Assembly (NCBI GenBank): GCA_039720395.1
Contig: CM077828.1
Span: forward strand, 25,958,717 to 26,022,716
Source of the DNA: Liquidambar formosana
Lineage: Eukaryota; Streptophyta; Magnoliopsida; Saxifragales; Altingiaceae
Length of the DNA stretch: 64,000 nucleotides
Reading direction: 5' to 3'
Shown one piece after another: positions 11,001 through 22,730 of this stretch; within the stretch, counting starts at the first letter, position 1; every line of letters begins with the position of its first letter. A program made the position numbers and the translations under genes. Below the pieces are notes generated by a model. It was not told the origin of the DNA. It did not search any database and worked only from the letters and a program-made list of their open reading frames with translations.

Positions 11001-14000
11001 CGAGAAACAGGGAAGGCAAGATCAACAAAGAAGCACCTCCTAGGACCTGTCTTGTAGAAAGGTTCCAAATATGACTACCTATAGTTTCCTGATGAAGGTG
11101 GCTTTTCCCTGGGTTACAGTGATTTGGAATACCTTAATCCCATCTACAGTGGTCTTCTGTGGGCAGAAGGAAGCACTAGACAAGATTCCAACAGTTGGTC
11201 ACTTGGACATCTAAAATTGGGTCAATAAATAAATTCACTATTACTCAATTAGTAAGGATGACAGCTAAGCCATATCTAAACCCCCTTCATTATTAGATTT
11301 GAAATGCATAGGTTCAAAGTCTGGAGACATTTGAAGCTTACATGTAGTAGGACTTACAGATTGGTGTTCAAAATGATAAATACTCCAGAACATCTCTCTT
11401 TTTGCTATTCTTTGGAGCATTTACTAAGAAAAAAATTTAGAAAATATACTTATTCATTTATTTGTTATGTGTGTGAATGGAATGATCAGTGTAGAAGGTG
11501 GGTCCTACATAGTCTGTTGTTCCTTTTCTACATCTAAATAAATCAATATTGTTACATCACTAAGAGTACAATGCCAAAGACATGAACCCATAGTTTGGGG
11601 TTGTTTGAACCCACATCTCTTATACATTCTAGGTCATGAAAAATGTATCACTATCCATGCAATTTGGGAATTTTATTACTATTACTATTATTATCATTAT
11701 TATTATTTTGGGGTTGGGGGGGGGGGGGGGGGGTGGAGTGTTGATGGAATTAAATCAGAATATGGATATAGGACAGGATGCATCTATCTTACATGTACAA
11801 GAAGACGAGATGTTGCACTGCAGATTTGACCATTTGTCCAAAAGCAACCAAAGAGAGTCCATTCCGCAGCTGTTTGAATGATACGAAAGAAAATAAATAT
11901 TGATATCGACACACACCATAACATTTGCTTATATTTCTAAAGGATTGTGTTTCAGATGTCAGAATTATCTCTCTAGAAAATTTATTTTTGACAGAAGTTC
12001 AATTATTATTTGAGAGATATAGGCATTCCAGAACCTGAAGTTCTGCTCCAGAAGGCACTTACCCTTGTCAAGGTCAACGTCCTCAAACACAAGAATTGGA
12101 CTTTTCCCACCAAGCTCCAATGTAACAGGCTGCCAAGAAACAATGATAAAAGAACAGTATGTGGAATGCAAAAGACTAGCATAGATGTTGCCAACAAACA
12201 CAAAACGCTTCAACATACCTTGACCAGTTGTGCTGCAGCACTCATGACTTTGCTCCCTGTAGCACTGCTTCCAGTGAAAGCAATCTGTTAATAACCAACT
12301 CATTTGTTGTTATGATATGGCAGACATTCAACCTCAATGCAACATATTTCCAAATTCAGTAGATATATAGTATATTTTATTTCACACAATTTCCAACGAA
12401 ATAAGAGACTAAAGACAATTGAACCTTGTCGACATGTGGGTGAGAAGCCAAAGGAGCACCAGCTTCTGGGCCCAATCCAGTCAGAATATTAAGGACACCA
12501 GGAGGAAGACCCACTTCTCTACACACTTCAGCCAGCTCTAAACAGGTCCTGAAATATGAACCATGATGATATACAGCCAGACAAACTAACTGATAAATGA
12601 ACAAAAATTACATAAATCAATGAGGACATACAAAGATGTCAATTCAGATGGTTTCAGTATTGCAGGCACACCCAGCAGCCAAGGCAGGAGCCACTTTCCA
12701 TGTTGCCATTAATAGCGGGTAATTCCTTCAACAAAAGAGATAATCACTTCATTAGTTTACCATATATCAAAATCCTCTTTCATATTAATTCGTAAAATCC
12801 ATCACTACAACAATATTCATTATCATCATTACAAAAATTATATGAATGACAATAAAATAATCATCCCTATTCGTAAAATGCTTCCCTTTCCAACTATTCG
12901 AGGCTGCCAACCAAAATCCTATTCCATCATACTAGTCACTCACTGATAAAGTAAACAAGCAACACCCTTGTCCGTCTCTTCATAGGACTGAGTGCAAGCT
13001 GCCATAGGTGCCACATTGGTATAGTAGCCACCAATAAATTAAGCGACTTGGAAGATTCTTTCTACTATTCCCATGTAAACATGCTTAGCATGAAGGGACA
13101 TGGAAAATAATTGAATCAAAGATTGTCATATTATAGATGAGTGAAAACCAAGAAAGACAAGGGAGGATTAAATACGAAATGAGTTCAGTCCTAAGAAGCA
13201 AGAGATAAATATGAGAGGACGCCAGCAAATATAAATTTGGGTTTTGTGAACCAATGACTGCACCAGTAAACAACAATAATTTAGTTCTAGTTGAAGGAGT
13301 AAAGGGACAATGGGTGCCAAGAAAAACTTGGGTCACAAATGTGAGAAAAGACATTATGGGCTAGAGTTCAATGGATGAAATGTTCCTTTATAGAGCTGAA
13401 TGCTAAAAAGGATTCTTGTAGCTGGGTAAGGCTTTGTTGAGTTGATTATATATTTACCACTGGGGAAAAAAATTTGAGTTTATAAACGCTTAACACATTG
13501 TTTACTCTTACAACTTGAGAAAGTATTTTGAACTGTACACACCACTTAATGAGACAGCACGTCAGGGTACTGCATGCTTAAAATGGGAGGTTGCATTAAG
13601 CACACACAGGGAATTAACAGTTCAACACAATTCATTATTTCAACTTTTCAACTAATACAAGAAATACGATGAACTACAGAATAGCAAGTCAATAAAACTT
13701 ATGATCATAAGCATGACAACAGGCAAAATCTAAAATCTCACCTCAGAATTGAAAACTTTGAAGTATAATCAGAATTAGTTATAACATATGGCTACATTTT
13801 GAATTAATACAAAAAGAAACTGAAAGAAGATCAAAGCTTAAATACAATGCCTTAGTTTCATGCAATCACCAAATAAATAATTCTAAGAAATAAAAAACAA
13901 AAAGCAGCAGCATATACCATGGAGTAATCAACCCAACGACGCCAATGGGTTCCTTGAGAACATGACATTTAAATGTCTGCATAGGAAGAGATACAGGAGC

Positions 14001-15648
14001 TTTTTGCTTTGCGTCTAAAGCTTCAGCGAGGTCAGCATAGTACTCAAAACATGAAGCAACATCATCCTGGATGACATGAACACGCATATTAGGCAATATA
14101 TAAATCATAGCTAACCAGAAAATTTTCCATAGTGTGACAAGCATACCATATCCCATGCTGCTTCTTCCAGTGGTTTTCCAGAATCAAGCACTTCAAGTTC
14201 AGGCCAGTTTAGACTTTCTCTCTGTTATCTGTATGCAAACAGAGAAAGTATGTGCTCAAGATGTCTAAAATAGTTCCGATCGACTTCTAAAGGCCCATTA
14301 TACAATGAACAAACTAATGACATAGTAGAAAGTAAGAAAACAAGAAAGAAAAAAATAGCATCTATGACTCTAATCTGGTCATACCTGGCTTAAACTAGTC
14401 TGTCTAAATTTTAAAATGTTCTCTATAGATTATGAAGTGCTGTAAAGTATCATGTTCATAGTTTATTACAAATTTACCCTTTATTCCAGACAATTTATCC
14501 TATAATGGTACGTATTTTAGTTTTAAAGTGAAAATTCAATATTCATTCTTATGAGAGACAGTCCCTGATGACCGATTAATGTACAACTTAACAAATTGCA
14601 GTTATTTTTAATAAATTGGATAATGGTGCACATTCAAGGCCATACCATAGGGTGAACCCTTAGATGTTCAAATCCCCTAATTCCCATGCCTTCAAATAGT
14701 TAAGTGCACACTGCACACTTTGAAGCTCGTCTTATCTTAAACATGAAATCAAGTTCCTCCTACATTAATTAAATTGGTAGCCTCCAAAATATAAAGATGA
14801 AAAATTATGTCTTTATCTTTTGCATTTACAAGCAAATATCTCACTCCACTTCTATAAAAGCCTTTTTTGAGACTCAATGTCACACTAACAAAACCTCCAA
14901 TAAGCATCAAACATGTTGGGATGTACTAATGCGCAATGTTGCTTTCACACCTCGCACTTGTAAAGACATATGCATTGGCGAGTACGCCCAACTGCAATCA
15001 CATTTGAAGTTGCAAGCATAAGGTATTTTGGGTAGAAAAACAGACCCAGATAGTAACTCGATGTTGAAAATGTTGCAGTCAGATTCAGACAGTAATTCAC
15101 TACGTTTTGAACAAGGGGGCAACACAGCCCACGAGAAACAGAATTAAACAAACAACAAAATCAATTTTTCAATCTAAACCCAAATTATATCAACAATAAT
15201 AGATCACAAATAGCCAAATCAGATACCTTAGCAGCAATAGCGCGCAAATACTTGGCGCGAACAGCCCCTGACGCCGACGCCCAATCTTTCCCTCTGTTCC
15301 TGGCCATGGCTCTCCGAGCAGCATCCACCGCAAGCTCCACATCTTCGGCAGTAGCAGCCGGAATGTCCCCTAAAACACACGTTCAACAACCTCTCCAAAA
15401 ATCAGATTGGATATAAAACTTAAACCCACTTCCCTCAAAACACCCGTTTTTTCTTTTTTCTTTTTTTTTTTTTTTTGCACCCTATCTGAACTAGGCTCAG
15501 TTGAGTACAAGGGGTTTTTAGCTTTCCCACTTCACAAAAATTAGACTTCTCTTTCTCTACATTTTCTCAGAGACCAAACAGAGTAATAGCTTTGGATTTT
15601 ATCTGTTTTCCTCAGCTTTCTCAGCAACCAAACGGGAGCGATACATAT

Positions 15649-15689
<41 letters not shown>

Positions 15690-15806
15690 TGGGGTACCGA
15701 TGATCTGTTCGGTGGCGGGATTTATTACAGGGATGCGTCTCTTCTTGATGGGTTCTCTCCATTCGCCGTCGATGAAGAGCTGCCGTGAAGGGATTGGGAT
15801 CGCCAT
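8093..15806 (-). CDS. ALDH10 aminoaldehyde dehydrogenase, peroxisomal (three frameshifts)
   Basis: NAD-dependent oxidation of aminoaldehydes from polyamine breakdown (ALDH10 family, often called betaine aldehyde dehydrogenase). Fifteen exons: 15806-15698, 15369-15227, 14228-14147, 14066-13918, 12725-12632, 12548-12425, 12284-12219, 12129-12063, 11869-11793, 10578-10464, 9260-9183, 9097-8946, 8816-8756, 8557-8451, 8183-8093. With the three extra bases ignored the product is 503 residues, normal for the family. It starts [19 protein letters not shown]. The catalytic pair is visible: Glu260 ([10 protein letters not shown]) and Cys294 (NGQICSATS). The C-terminus is SKL, a type 1 peroxisomal signal. 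The substrate-pocket residue in AGIVWVNCS (Ile444 here) aligns with the Ile/Ala site that separates aminoaldehyde from betaine aldehyde enzymes, favouring the former. Exons 3, 5 and 10 are each one base too long, so as written the gene cannot make the full protein; this is either a pseudogene or assembly error. Confidence 0.93.
8340..8384. repeat. T26-G19 homopolymer junction in ALDH10 intron 14
   Basis: Twenty-six T followed by nineteen G on the + strand. In the ALDH10 transcript it would read C19-A26. Such tracts are prone to length change and to sequencing error. Confidence 0.95.
10308..10320. repeat. G13 tract in ALDH10 intron 10
   Basis: Thirteen G on the + strand directly after an A-rich run; reads as a C tract in the transcript. 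Confidence 0.9.
10572..10574 (-). other. Frameshift in ALDH10 exon 10
   Basis: Exon 10 is 115 bases, 114 expected. The minus strand begins GAAAGGCATTGC where family members read E-S-I-A, so GAAAGCATTGC is expected; one G is extra. The rest of the exon is clean ([19 protein letters not shown] and on to SEGQ). Confidence 0.8.
11716..11733. repeat. G18 tract in ALDH10 intron 9
   Basis: Eighteen G on the + strand preceded by a TTA-type microsatellite (11676-11706). It lies only about 60 bases past the exon 9 donor site in transcript direction and reads as poly-C in the pre-mRNA. Confidence 0.9.
12664..12666 (-). other. Frameshift in ALDH10 exon 5
   Basis: Exon 5 is 94 bases, 93 expected. The minus strand reads [20 protein letters not shown], then needs one base removed from GCCTGCAATA to continue as [11 protein letters not shown]. 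The extra base is T between GCC and GCA or C inside GCT. Confidence 0.8.
14202..14203 (-). other. Frameshift in ALDH10 exon 3
   Basis: Exon 3 is 82 bases although the splice junctions and the 27 residues expected need 81. On the minus strand the frame reads ITERKSKLA, then hits TGA; the next frame gives [18 protein letters not shown]. One base is extra in GCCTGAA, either a T within GCC-GAA or a C within GCT-GAA. Confidence 0.8.
15653..15687. repeat. (AG)n microsatellite in ALDH10 intron 1
   Basis: About seventeen AG units. In the transcript this is a CT repeat starting roughly ten bases after the exon 1 donor. Confidence 0.95.
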
Positions 15807-18230
15807 TTTTTCTCTCACTGCGTCTGTGTGTAAAAGTGTGTTGAATACTCGGAAATGTTGATGAGTACTCCACTTTTGGCTTTTGCCACTGGGTTGATCC
15901 AGTTACGGGCTCTCTGGTCATGGGTCCCCTCCGTATATCCTATTCGGCAAGTGGACCAACATGAGGATACACGTGTGCAACTTAAGGATGAAGAATAGCA
16001 TGAGCCCTTTTTTTTTTTGGGATAAATTACGTTAAATTTCCCTAAACTTTTTGAATTTTAAAATAGAAAAAAATAAACTTGAATTACTAAAATGTGATAT
16101 TTTACTTTCTTTGGAATATTTCCATTTAAGATGTGACGAAATTAGATCATATTAGTATCAGACATAATATATGCCATGGATTAATATATATATATATATA
16201 TATATATGGTCCTTTTTTTTATTTTTTATTTTTTGGGTTTCTCAAGTTGTTTCCAGATTTTGCCCTTGACTAATTTTCCGAGGTAATGTTTTTGTGTTCA
16301 TCATACCTTTTCTTCAATTCAATTGGATGTTAATGTGAATAAAATATTTGGACACACACATTTATAAAAACACAAAAAAAAAAAAATTTTATATTAAATA
16401 TTTGTTTACATATTGAATATTATAAAAAAAAATAATTAATAACAAATCACCATAATAGCTGAACTCTTAAACAAAATAAAAAGACTTGATGAATATAAAA
16501 AATGGATGAGAGCTAGTCTCAAGAAAGAGGGGTGGCATTCTCTTTGAGTTTTGATTGTCATAATTACATTAAGCTTATGACACTTCGAAGGGAGCAAATG
16601 TGCTCATGTATTTTTATTTTTTATTTTTCATTTTTCTAAGCTTATGTCTTTCAATTTTTACCATAAAAAAGGAAGGATGAAAAAGTGGGGAACCCCCCTT
16701 TCACTTGCAAATGTCAAACACGAGAAGCGAGTCTATCAATCTATCACTGAGTGCGACGATGGCGAGTGAGGATAACACCAGCTTTTCTTGGGCGTGTTGT
16801 GCATATAACACCAGTTTTTCAATGCGTCAACAGTTGAAGTTTTCCCTTCCTTGGAAAGCCCACCCTAGCCACGTGTCAGGCACCATACCCAACCCCACTA
16901 AAAAAACAAAAACCCCACGTCACATTCATATCACCTAGCAAGGAAAAACGGGGGAAGGATTCGATGTTTATATAAAAAACGATGATCACCGTATGTGAGG
17001 GAGGTGTAATCCCAATCGTTGCACGAGGTTTTTATCTATTCTTACACGGTCGGTCCATTTTATTGCCATGTGTACTTCAGATTTGTTTCTCTATATTTAA
17101 TCATGAATTCAGGACGGTTCGTTTATGGCGTGTGGCGGGGAAAGACACTGGTGGCTGTTCGTTGACAAGATCAGATCGTGACCCGAACCAGATACCCTTA
17201 TCTCTTTGGATAGTGAAATATGTTTAGGTACTTAACCGAAAAAATCATTAAAACTTACCCACAAAAAAGAAATATGTTTAGGATTTTTTAATTTTATTTC
17301 AACAATTGGTGTATATTTACCATAGAGAATTACTATGGTCAGCCACAACTAAATAACATTACTTTCATTGAGTCTATTATCATTTTTTAAAGTTTTATTT
17401 TGTGTGAATCTCATGATCTTACAAAACATACACGTTAAAAAGAGGAGAAAAGAAAAATGAAAACGTGTCGTATGCGTTAAAGTAAGTATCATTTGAGCAT
17501 ATTGTGCGGGGTAAAACCTAACAGTTGATGAATAGTAATCGGTAGGAGTTGAAGTTTTACCGATCGATGGACCTGCAAGCAATGAGCAGCAATATTAGAG
17601 GGTGGTTGGAGTGGGTCCGGCCAAAACCTCTCCAATGGTCTAGTCAAGGACTATTTAGAGAGAGAAGGAGAGGAATATTTGGGCTAAGGTTAGGTCATAC
17701 CTGAATCACATTGTCATGTTTTATTTATAGGTCTGTGTACAGACTAAACCAGGCTAGTCTAATAACTGCTTGGGTTAGGTTAACTTTGACATGATTTAGG
17801 CATTTAACTGCTTGAGTAGGGTTAATTGACTATGGTCGAGATCGAACCACGGTTAGAGTAACCATTTCTGTTCTTCACGGAGATTGGTTAAATGGTGATT
17901 GGCCTTGATACGTAGAGATCAGGCTCGAGTAATGAGATCAGGCAGGCTTAGGTAGTGAGATCAGGCCACATGAGCTTGTGTGCCTGTATCTTTATGTAAA
18001 GGTTGACAACCCTTAGATCGGATAGATATGACGAGCCAGGGCAGCTCTATTATGACACGACTTGCCTTCAGATTTGGTAGCCTGTGTGATAGAGTGGATA
18101 TACCACTGTCTAGATCGAGCTATATGGTTCTTACATTGCTAAAGTATGTAGGTTAGTATTTTCCCACACACATACTAATAATTTCCCATTTTTGAAATAC
18201 ATATATAGGCACCGATAATATTGTAGTTTA
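15807..18230. other. Intergenic DNA, including the ALDH10 promoter side
   Basis: The ALDH10 5' flank is 15807 onward; no convincing TATA box was found (only GGATATACGG-like sequence near 15930 on the minus strand). A TA microsatellite lies at 16187-16207. Around 17917-17970 three imperfect GAGATCAGG-containing units repeat. No other gene was recognised. Confidence 0.45.
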
Positions 18231-19156
18231 ATGGCATTTGCTTCACATATTAAATTAATGATCTTAAATTTAACTTTCAAGGTTGTTTCACTGGTGCACT
18301 TGCCAAACGAGAATGCATGTGTCTCAGCGCTGATTGACCCTCAAAATAGAGATTGGAATAAAGAGTTGGTTAATCGTGTCTTCTTTCTTCACGAGGCGGT
18401 TGTTATATGCCAATCACCATTAAGTCATAGACCACCAAGCGACAAATTAATCTGGCACTATAATCCGAATGGTTTCTTCACGATGAAGAGTGCGTACCAT
18501 TTAGAATTGGATAGACAAGAAAGGGAGAGTACTAATCAACTGGGTGGCAGCTCAAGCTCTAATACTGGTGATCCTATGGCATGTTTAATTTGGAAGCAGA
18601 AAATTCCTCCGAAAGTTAAGCATTTTGTGTGGAAGGCTTGTAAGAATATCCTTCCCTACAAGGTCCAACTTGGCTCGGCGAAGGATTATATCAAATACTA
18701 GGTGTGTAGTGTGTGGGGCAGCTACTGAAACCATTATTTACACTTTAAAGGAGTGTGTGTTGGTAGAGATGGTTTGGTTTGGGAGCCCACTAGGATTAAG
18801 GGTTAAGAATTTTGATGTAGTAGATGTTTGCAATTGGATGATGGATCTATCCAGTCATGTTGCTGGGGATGAATGGACTCTTTTGTTGATGCTTGTATGG
18901 GCTTTATGAAATAATAGGAATGAAATGCTTTTTGGGGGAGTTAAAAGGGATCTGCAAATGATTATTTAGAGTGCGTGCAAATTAGGGGTGCAAATCGGTT
19001 CAGGCCAGAGGTGTTTCTGAATCGAACCGAACTAATTCGGGACCTCAAAATTTGTCCAGGAACCGGATCGATTAAGCCTTGGACTGGAACTGAGACCGGA
19101 CTGAATTTTTCGGTCCGGTTCTCATTTTGTTTGCTTCTTCTTTTTTTTTTTTTTTT

Positions 19157-20690
19157 GGGCAAACTACATATTAGTGTCACCAACTTTACCCCAAATTTCA
19201 ATGTGGTGTACGAACTTTCAATTTGCACAATTTAGTACACTAACTTTGCATATGTGTGTCAATGTGAGAAATTACTGGACGGACGTTTAGTATCTAACGA
19301 AGAAGCTGACGTGGCAGCCAGCTGGGGCCGACGTGGCATATCCCTGGTGGCCAGCTCACTCAATTTTCCCCCCTGTTCATCTCACGTGAGCTGCACGTGA
19401 GGATTAGTTGCCCTTTACTCATTCTACCCCTAATTCAGCTCACGTGTTGTGCATGTGATACATTTTGAGGCCAGTTATCGCCGGCCAACGAAAACCCTGC
19501 CGGTGAAGACCTCTGTTGTCACCAATGAAACCTTCCCATCTGCAAACGCAACAATTCAAAAACACCCAAATGTTCGACATTTTGTGATGTCTATATACAC
19601 AGATAAATCCCTTAGCCGTGAGAGAGATAGAGAGAGAGAAAGTGATCAAGATCTAATTGTGGGAACCCTTAGCCGTTTCTGGTCTCATCAGAAGTGGAGG
19701 CGTAGGAGGAGGACGGCGATCGGCTCAGTTGGAGCCATCCATTTTGATTGCGAATGGAAGGTATCGACCCTTCGCCGGATCTGAAGCTTGTCGGAGTTTG
19801 CCGGTGATAGAATCTCGCTAGAAAACCCAAGCAAATCAAAGAAAAAAACCCAAGAAAATCTTGCTAGATCTGGACGTATTAGCGATAATGGGGCCAGATC
19901 TGGTTGTGTTTGTGTCACCCCATTGATGGGGTAAAGAAGCTGCCCTTCACCGGATTTGAAGCCTATCGTCGAAAAACCCAAGCAAATCAAAGCAAATCAA
20001 AGAAACAAGAAAGTGTCTCTAGATTTGGTCGTATTCGCAACGACGGCGCCAGATCTAGTTGGATCTGAAACTTGTCGCCGAAAAATATGGAGTTCGCCGG
20101 TGATAGAATCTCGCCAGAAAACCCCAAGCAAATCAAAGAAAAAAACCCAAGAAAATCTTGCTAGATCTGGTCGTATTCGCGACAACGGCACCGGATCTGG
20201 TTGTGTTTGCGTTGCCCCGCTGACAAGGGAAGGAAGTCGCCGACGTTGAGGGTATCAAGAGTGCCGCCAACAGCGAGGGGATCAGGAGCGAGCGAGAGAG
20301 AGAGAGTGAATCATTATGCTGAAACGACTGAGTTTCGAAACGTTTTGTATATGGCTCGTCCATTTCTTACCCAACGCCACATGTTAGCATCCCAACTAAT
20401 CACATGCACAGCACGTGAGCTGAATTAGGGGTAGAATGAGTAAAGGGCAACTAATCCTCACGTGAGATGAACATGGGGGAAAATTGAGTGAGCTGGCCAC
20501 CAAGGATATGCCACGTCGGCGCCAGCTGGCTGCCACGTCAGCTTCTCCGTTAGATACTAAACGTCCGTCTAGTAATTTCTCACATTGACACACATATGCA
20601 AAGTTAGTGCACTAAATTGTGCAAATTTAAAGTTCGTACACCACATTGAAATTTGGGGTAAAGTTGGTGACACTAATATGTAGTTTGCCC
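19157..20690. mobile_element. Mutator-type element with about 300-bp inverted repeats, inside the hAT
   Basis: The left arm (19157-19460, starting GGGCAAACTACATATTAG) is the near-perfect reverse complement of the right arm (20395-20690, ending CTAATATGTAGTTTGCCC). T-rich flanks allow a 9-bp T-type target duplication with one mismatch. The interior (about 19460-20395) is less AT-rich and contains a duplicated block; open frames there show no domain. Long inverted repeats, a G-rich terminus and a non-transposase interior suggest a non-autonomous Mutator-like element that may have captured host sequence. Confidence 0.8.
19785..20215. repeat. Internal direct repeat of the nested Mutator-type element
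   Basis: A block of about 130-150 bp near 19785-19910 recurs near 20090-20215. Both copies contain GCCGGTGATAGAATCTCGC, then AAAACCC, AAGCAAATCAAAGAAAAAAA, CTTGCTAGATCTGG and ATCTGGTTGTGTTTG. A partial third copy (CCCAAGCAAATCAAAGC) lies near 19978. The repeat belongs to the element's private interior. Confidence 0.75.
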
Positions 20691-21034
20691 TTTTTGTTTT
20701 TTTTTTTTTTTGGGTAAATGGCATTTCCAACTAATCATTCCAACTTCATTTTTTCCGACGAAGTCCAACTCCATTTTTTTCGATGAAGTTGCAAAGTAAA
20801 ACATCCCAAACAACTAGAACACATCCCTGACACCAAAAAATACCCAGTTCAAAAACACCAAATCATAAACATCCAAATGGATTATAAATCCAATTCAAAA
20901 ACACCCAATGGCTAGTGACGATGGTGCCAATCCAGATCTGGAAAAATAGCTTGAGATCTGAAAAGTGAAAACCCATTCTCTTTGATTAATAGCTCGCCTG
21001 TGAGAGGCCGAGAGGGGGCTACATCAGATCTCAG

Positions 21035-21065
<31 letters not shown>

Positions 21066-22230
21066 CAAAGATCATACTATTGGATCTACATTGGATTTTA
21101 GAAAAACAAAAGAAAAAAAAAAGTACCAGAAAGGGACTGCCAATGATGAAGGAGGAGTGAGCCGATGACAGGTAAGTGAGTGAGCCGATGATGGCCTGAA
21201 AGGGACTGCTGGCGATGGAGGGGTGAGGGTATGAGGCGATAACGAAAGTGAGGAGTGACGGCGCTGAAGAGTGAAGATGAGAGAAAATGAGAGGGGTCAG
21301 TTTGATGGAGGTGTGGGTGTGAGGGGTTTGATGGAGGTTTAAATGGTTTTGTTTGAAAGAGGCGTGAGTGGTTTTTACTTTTCAGAAAGGTTTTCAAAAA
21401 GCTCTTCCCTTCGGTTTTTAAAACCCGATTTGGTTCGGGACTTCGGTCTGGTTCAGGACTGAAACCCCCTAAATCGTAGACCGGACCGAAATTTTCGGTT
21501 TTTGAAAAATTATCTCGAGAACCGGACCAAACACTGATTGGCCCAGACTAGACCAAACCAAATTACTGGGAATGGTCCGATCCCCGGAATTACCCGAATC
21601 ATTTTGCACCCCTAGTGCAAATTGCTTCAGGAATATAATAGTGCTTTAGAAGGTAATGTTAGGGAAGGGGATAAGGGCTCTAACCTATGGGTCCCGCCTA
21701 TTGAAGGAGTTTACAAGCTCAATGTAGATGGTGCCATTTTTGGTTGAGATTGGTAGTGTGGGAATAGGTGTGGTTGTTAGGGATTTTGAGGGTCAACCTA
21801 TTGCAACTACGTTAAAGAGAATGGAAGGTCACTTCCCAGCTCAGATAGTTGAAGCATTGGCCATAAAGTTTGCGATGGGTTTCGCGAAAGATTTGGGCTT
21901 ATCTAAGGTGATTATTGAAGGAGATTTCAAGTGGGTCATCACAGTTATAAATTCAAAGGATGCTAATTTTTCATCTATGGGTTTGATAATTGAAGACATT
22001 CAATGGGCGGCTAGATGTTGGTTTGCATCAACAACTTTTACCTATGTGCGAAGAACAGGCAATACGGTAGCCCATGGTTTGGCCAGATTTGCTAGGGATC
22101 CTAAATGATGTATAAGTCTGGACGAAGGAGGTCCCAAGTTGTGTTAGGACCAAATCCATGCAGACTTAGATCATTGTTTGTTTTTATAAAATATATCGCT
22201 TTTATCACGAAAAAAAAAAAAGGAAAAAAA

Positions 22231-22730
22231 AAGAGGTTTATGAAAAGCATTAATACCCATTTGTTGATATTAAACCATTGTCAAAGAGGAAAAATAAAAA
22301 GGTGAATGAGTGAGTTGTGAATACCCAATTTGGGCATTTTTCCATAGAGCCAATGTATTTGTATTTTTTTTTTTCAAAAATGAAAAACATAAAGCATTAG
22401 ATCGAGAGGAAACTAGTATCCAACTAGGTTCACGCAGGTTTCAACATCTTCTACTTACAAATCTGAATATATATGCAAAATTCATATAAAGTGACACAAA
22501 AGATTTTGCCTCATCACACCAAGGTCCATACAAAAGAAGGGAGGAAAAAAAAAACACTCATATCACATAATATCTATAAATACATACATACATATGTATA
22601 TGTATATATATGAACTAGGCAAATTTCTATCATACACAAACAAATGAACGAATAGAATAGAAAGAAAAATGAAAAACAACTGAATGAAGAGGGAGAGAGA
22701 GGTCTCCAATCTATAGAGGGTGTAGCTGTG
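22231..22730. other. 3' flank of the small gene
   Basis: About 500 bp between the LINE tail and the stop codon of the 80-residue gene. No element was recognised; short TA/CATA repeats lie near 22580-22612. Confidence 0.45.

Larger units (their letters stand above)
18983..21614. mobile_element. Non-autonomous hAT element inside the LINE
   Basis: The 2632-bp element has short inverted ends (TAGGGGTGCAAA at the left, TTTGCACCCCTA at the right) and a perfect 8-bp target duplication GTGCAAAT (18975-18982 and 21615-21622), both typical of hAT. Sub-terminal GGTCCGGTTC/GAACCGGACC motifs occur at both ends, as in many plant hAT elements. No transposase was found. A Mutator-type element is inserted within it. 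Confidence 0.88.
18231..22230 (+). mobile_element. 5'-truncated LINE, interrupted by nested elements
   Basis: The 3' part of a plant L1-type LINE ORF2. Before the interruption (18285-18900) it encodes the end of the reverse-transcriptase region and the zf-RVT zinc-binding domain (DKLIWHYNPNGFFTMKSAYHL, PPKVKHFVWKACKNILP, then CVVCG). After it (21690-22105) is an RNase H domain (YKLNVDGA, VVVRDFEGQP, EGDF, NTVAHGLARFARD). An A-rich tail lies at 22210-22230. A stop or frameshift ends the first frame near 18700, another occurs near 21745, and TAG/TGA codons follow 18900, so the element is dead. The two halves join cleanly if the hAT at 18983-21614 and one copy of its target duplication are removed. 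Confidence 0.88.

Noticed and set aside
15541..15921. 126-codon minus frame overlapping ALDH10 exon 1
   Set aside because: A different frame from the real exon, reading through the CT microsatellite.
19449..20428. Several frames of about 65-111 codons
   Set aside because: All lie in the nested Mutator-type element, show no domain, and run through its repeats.
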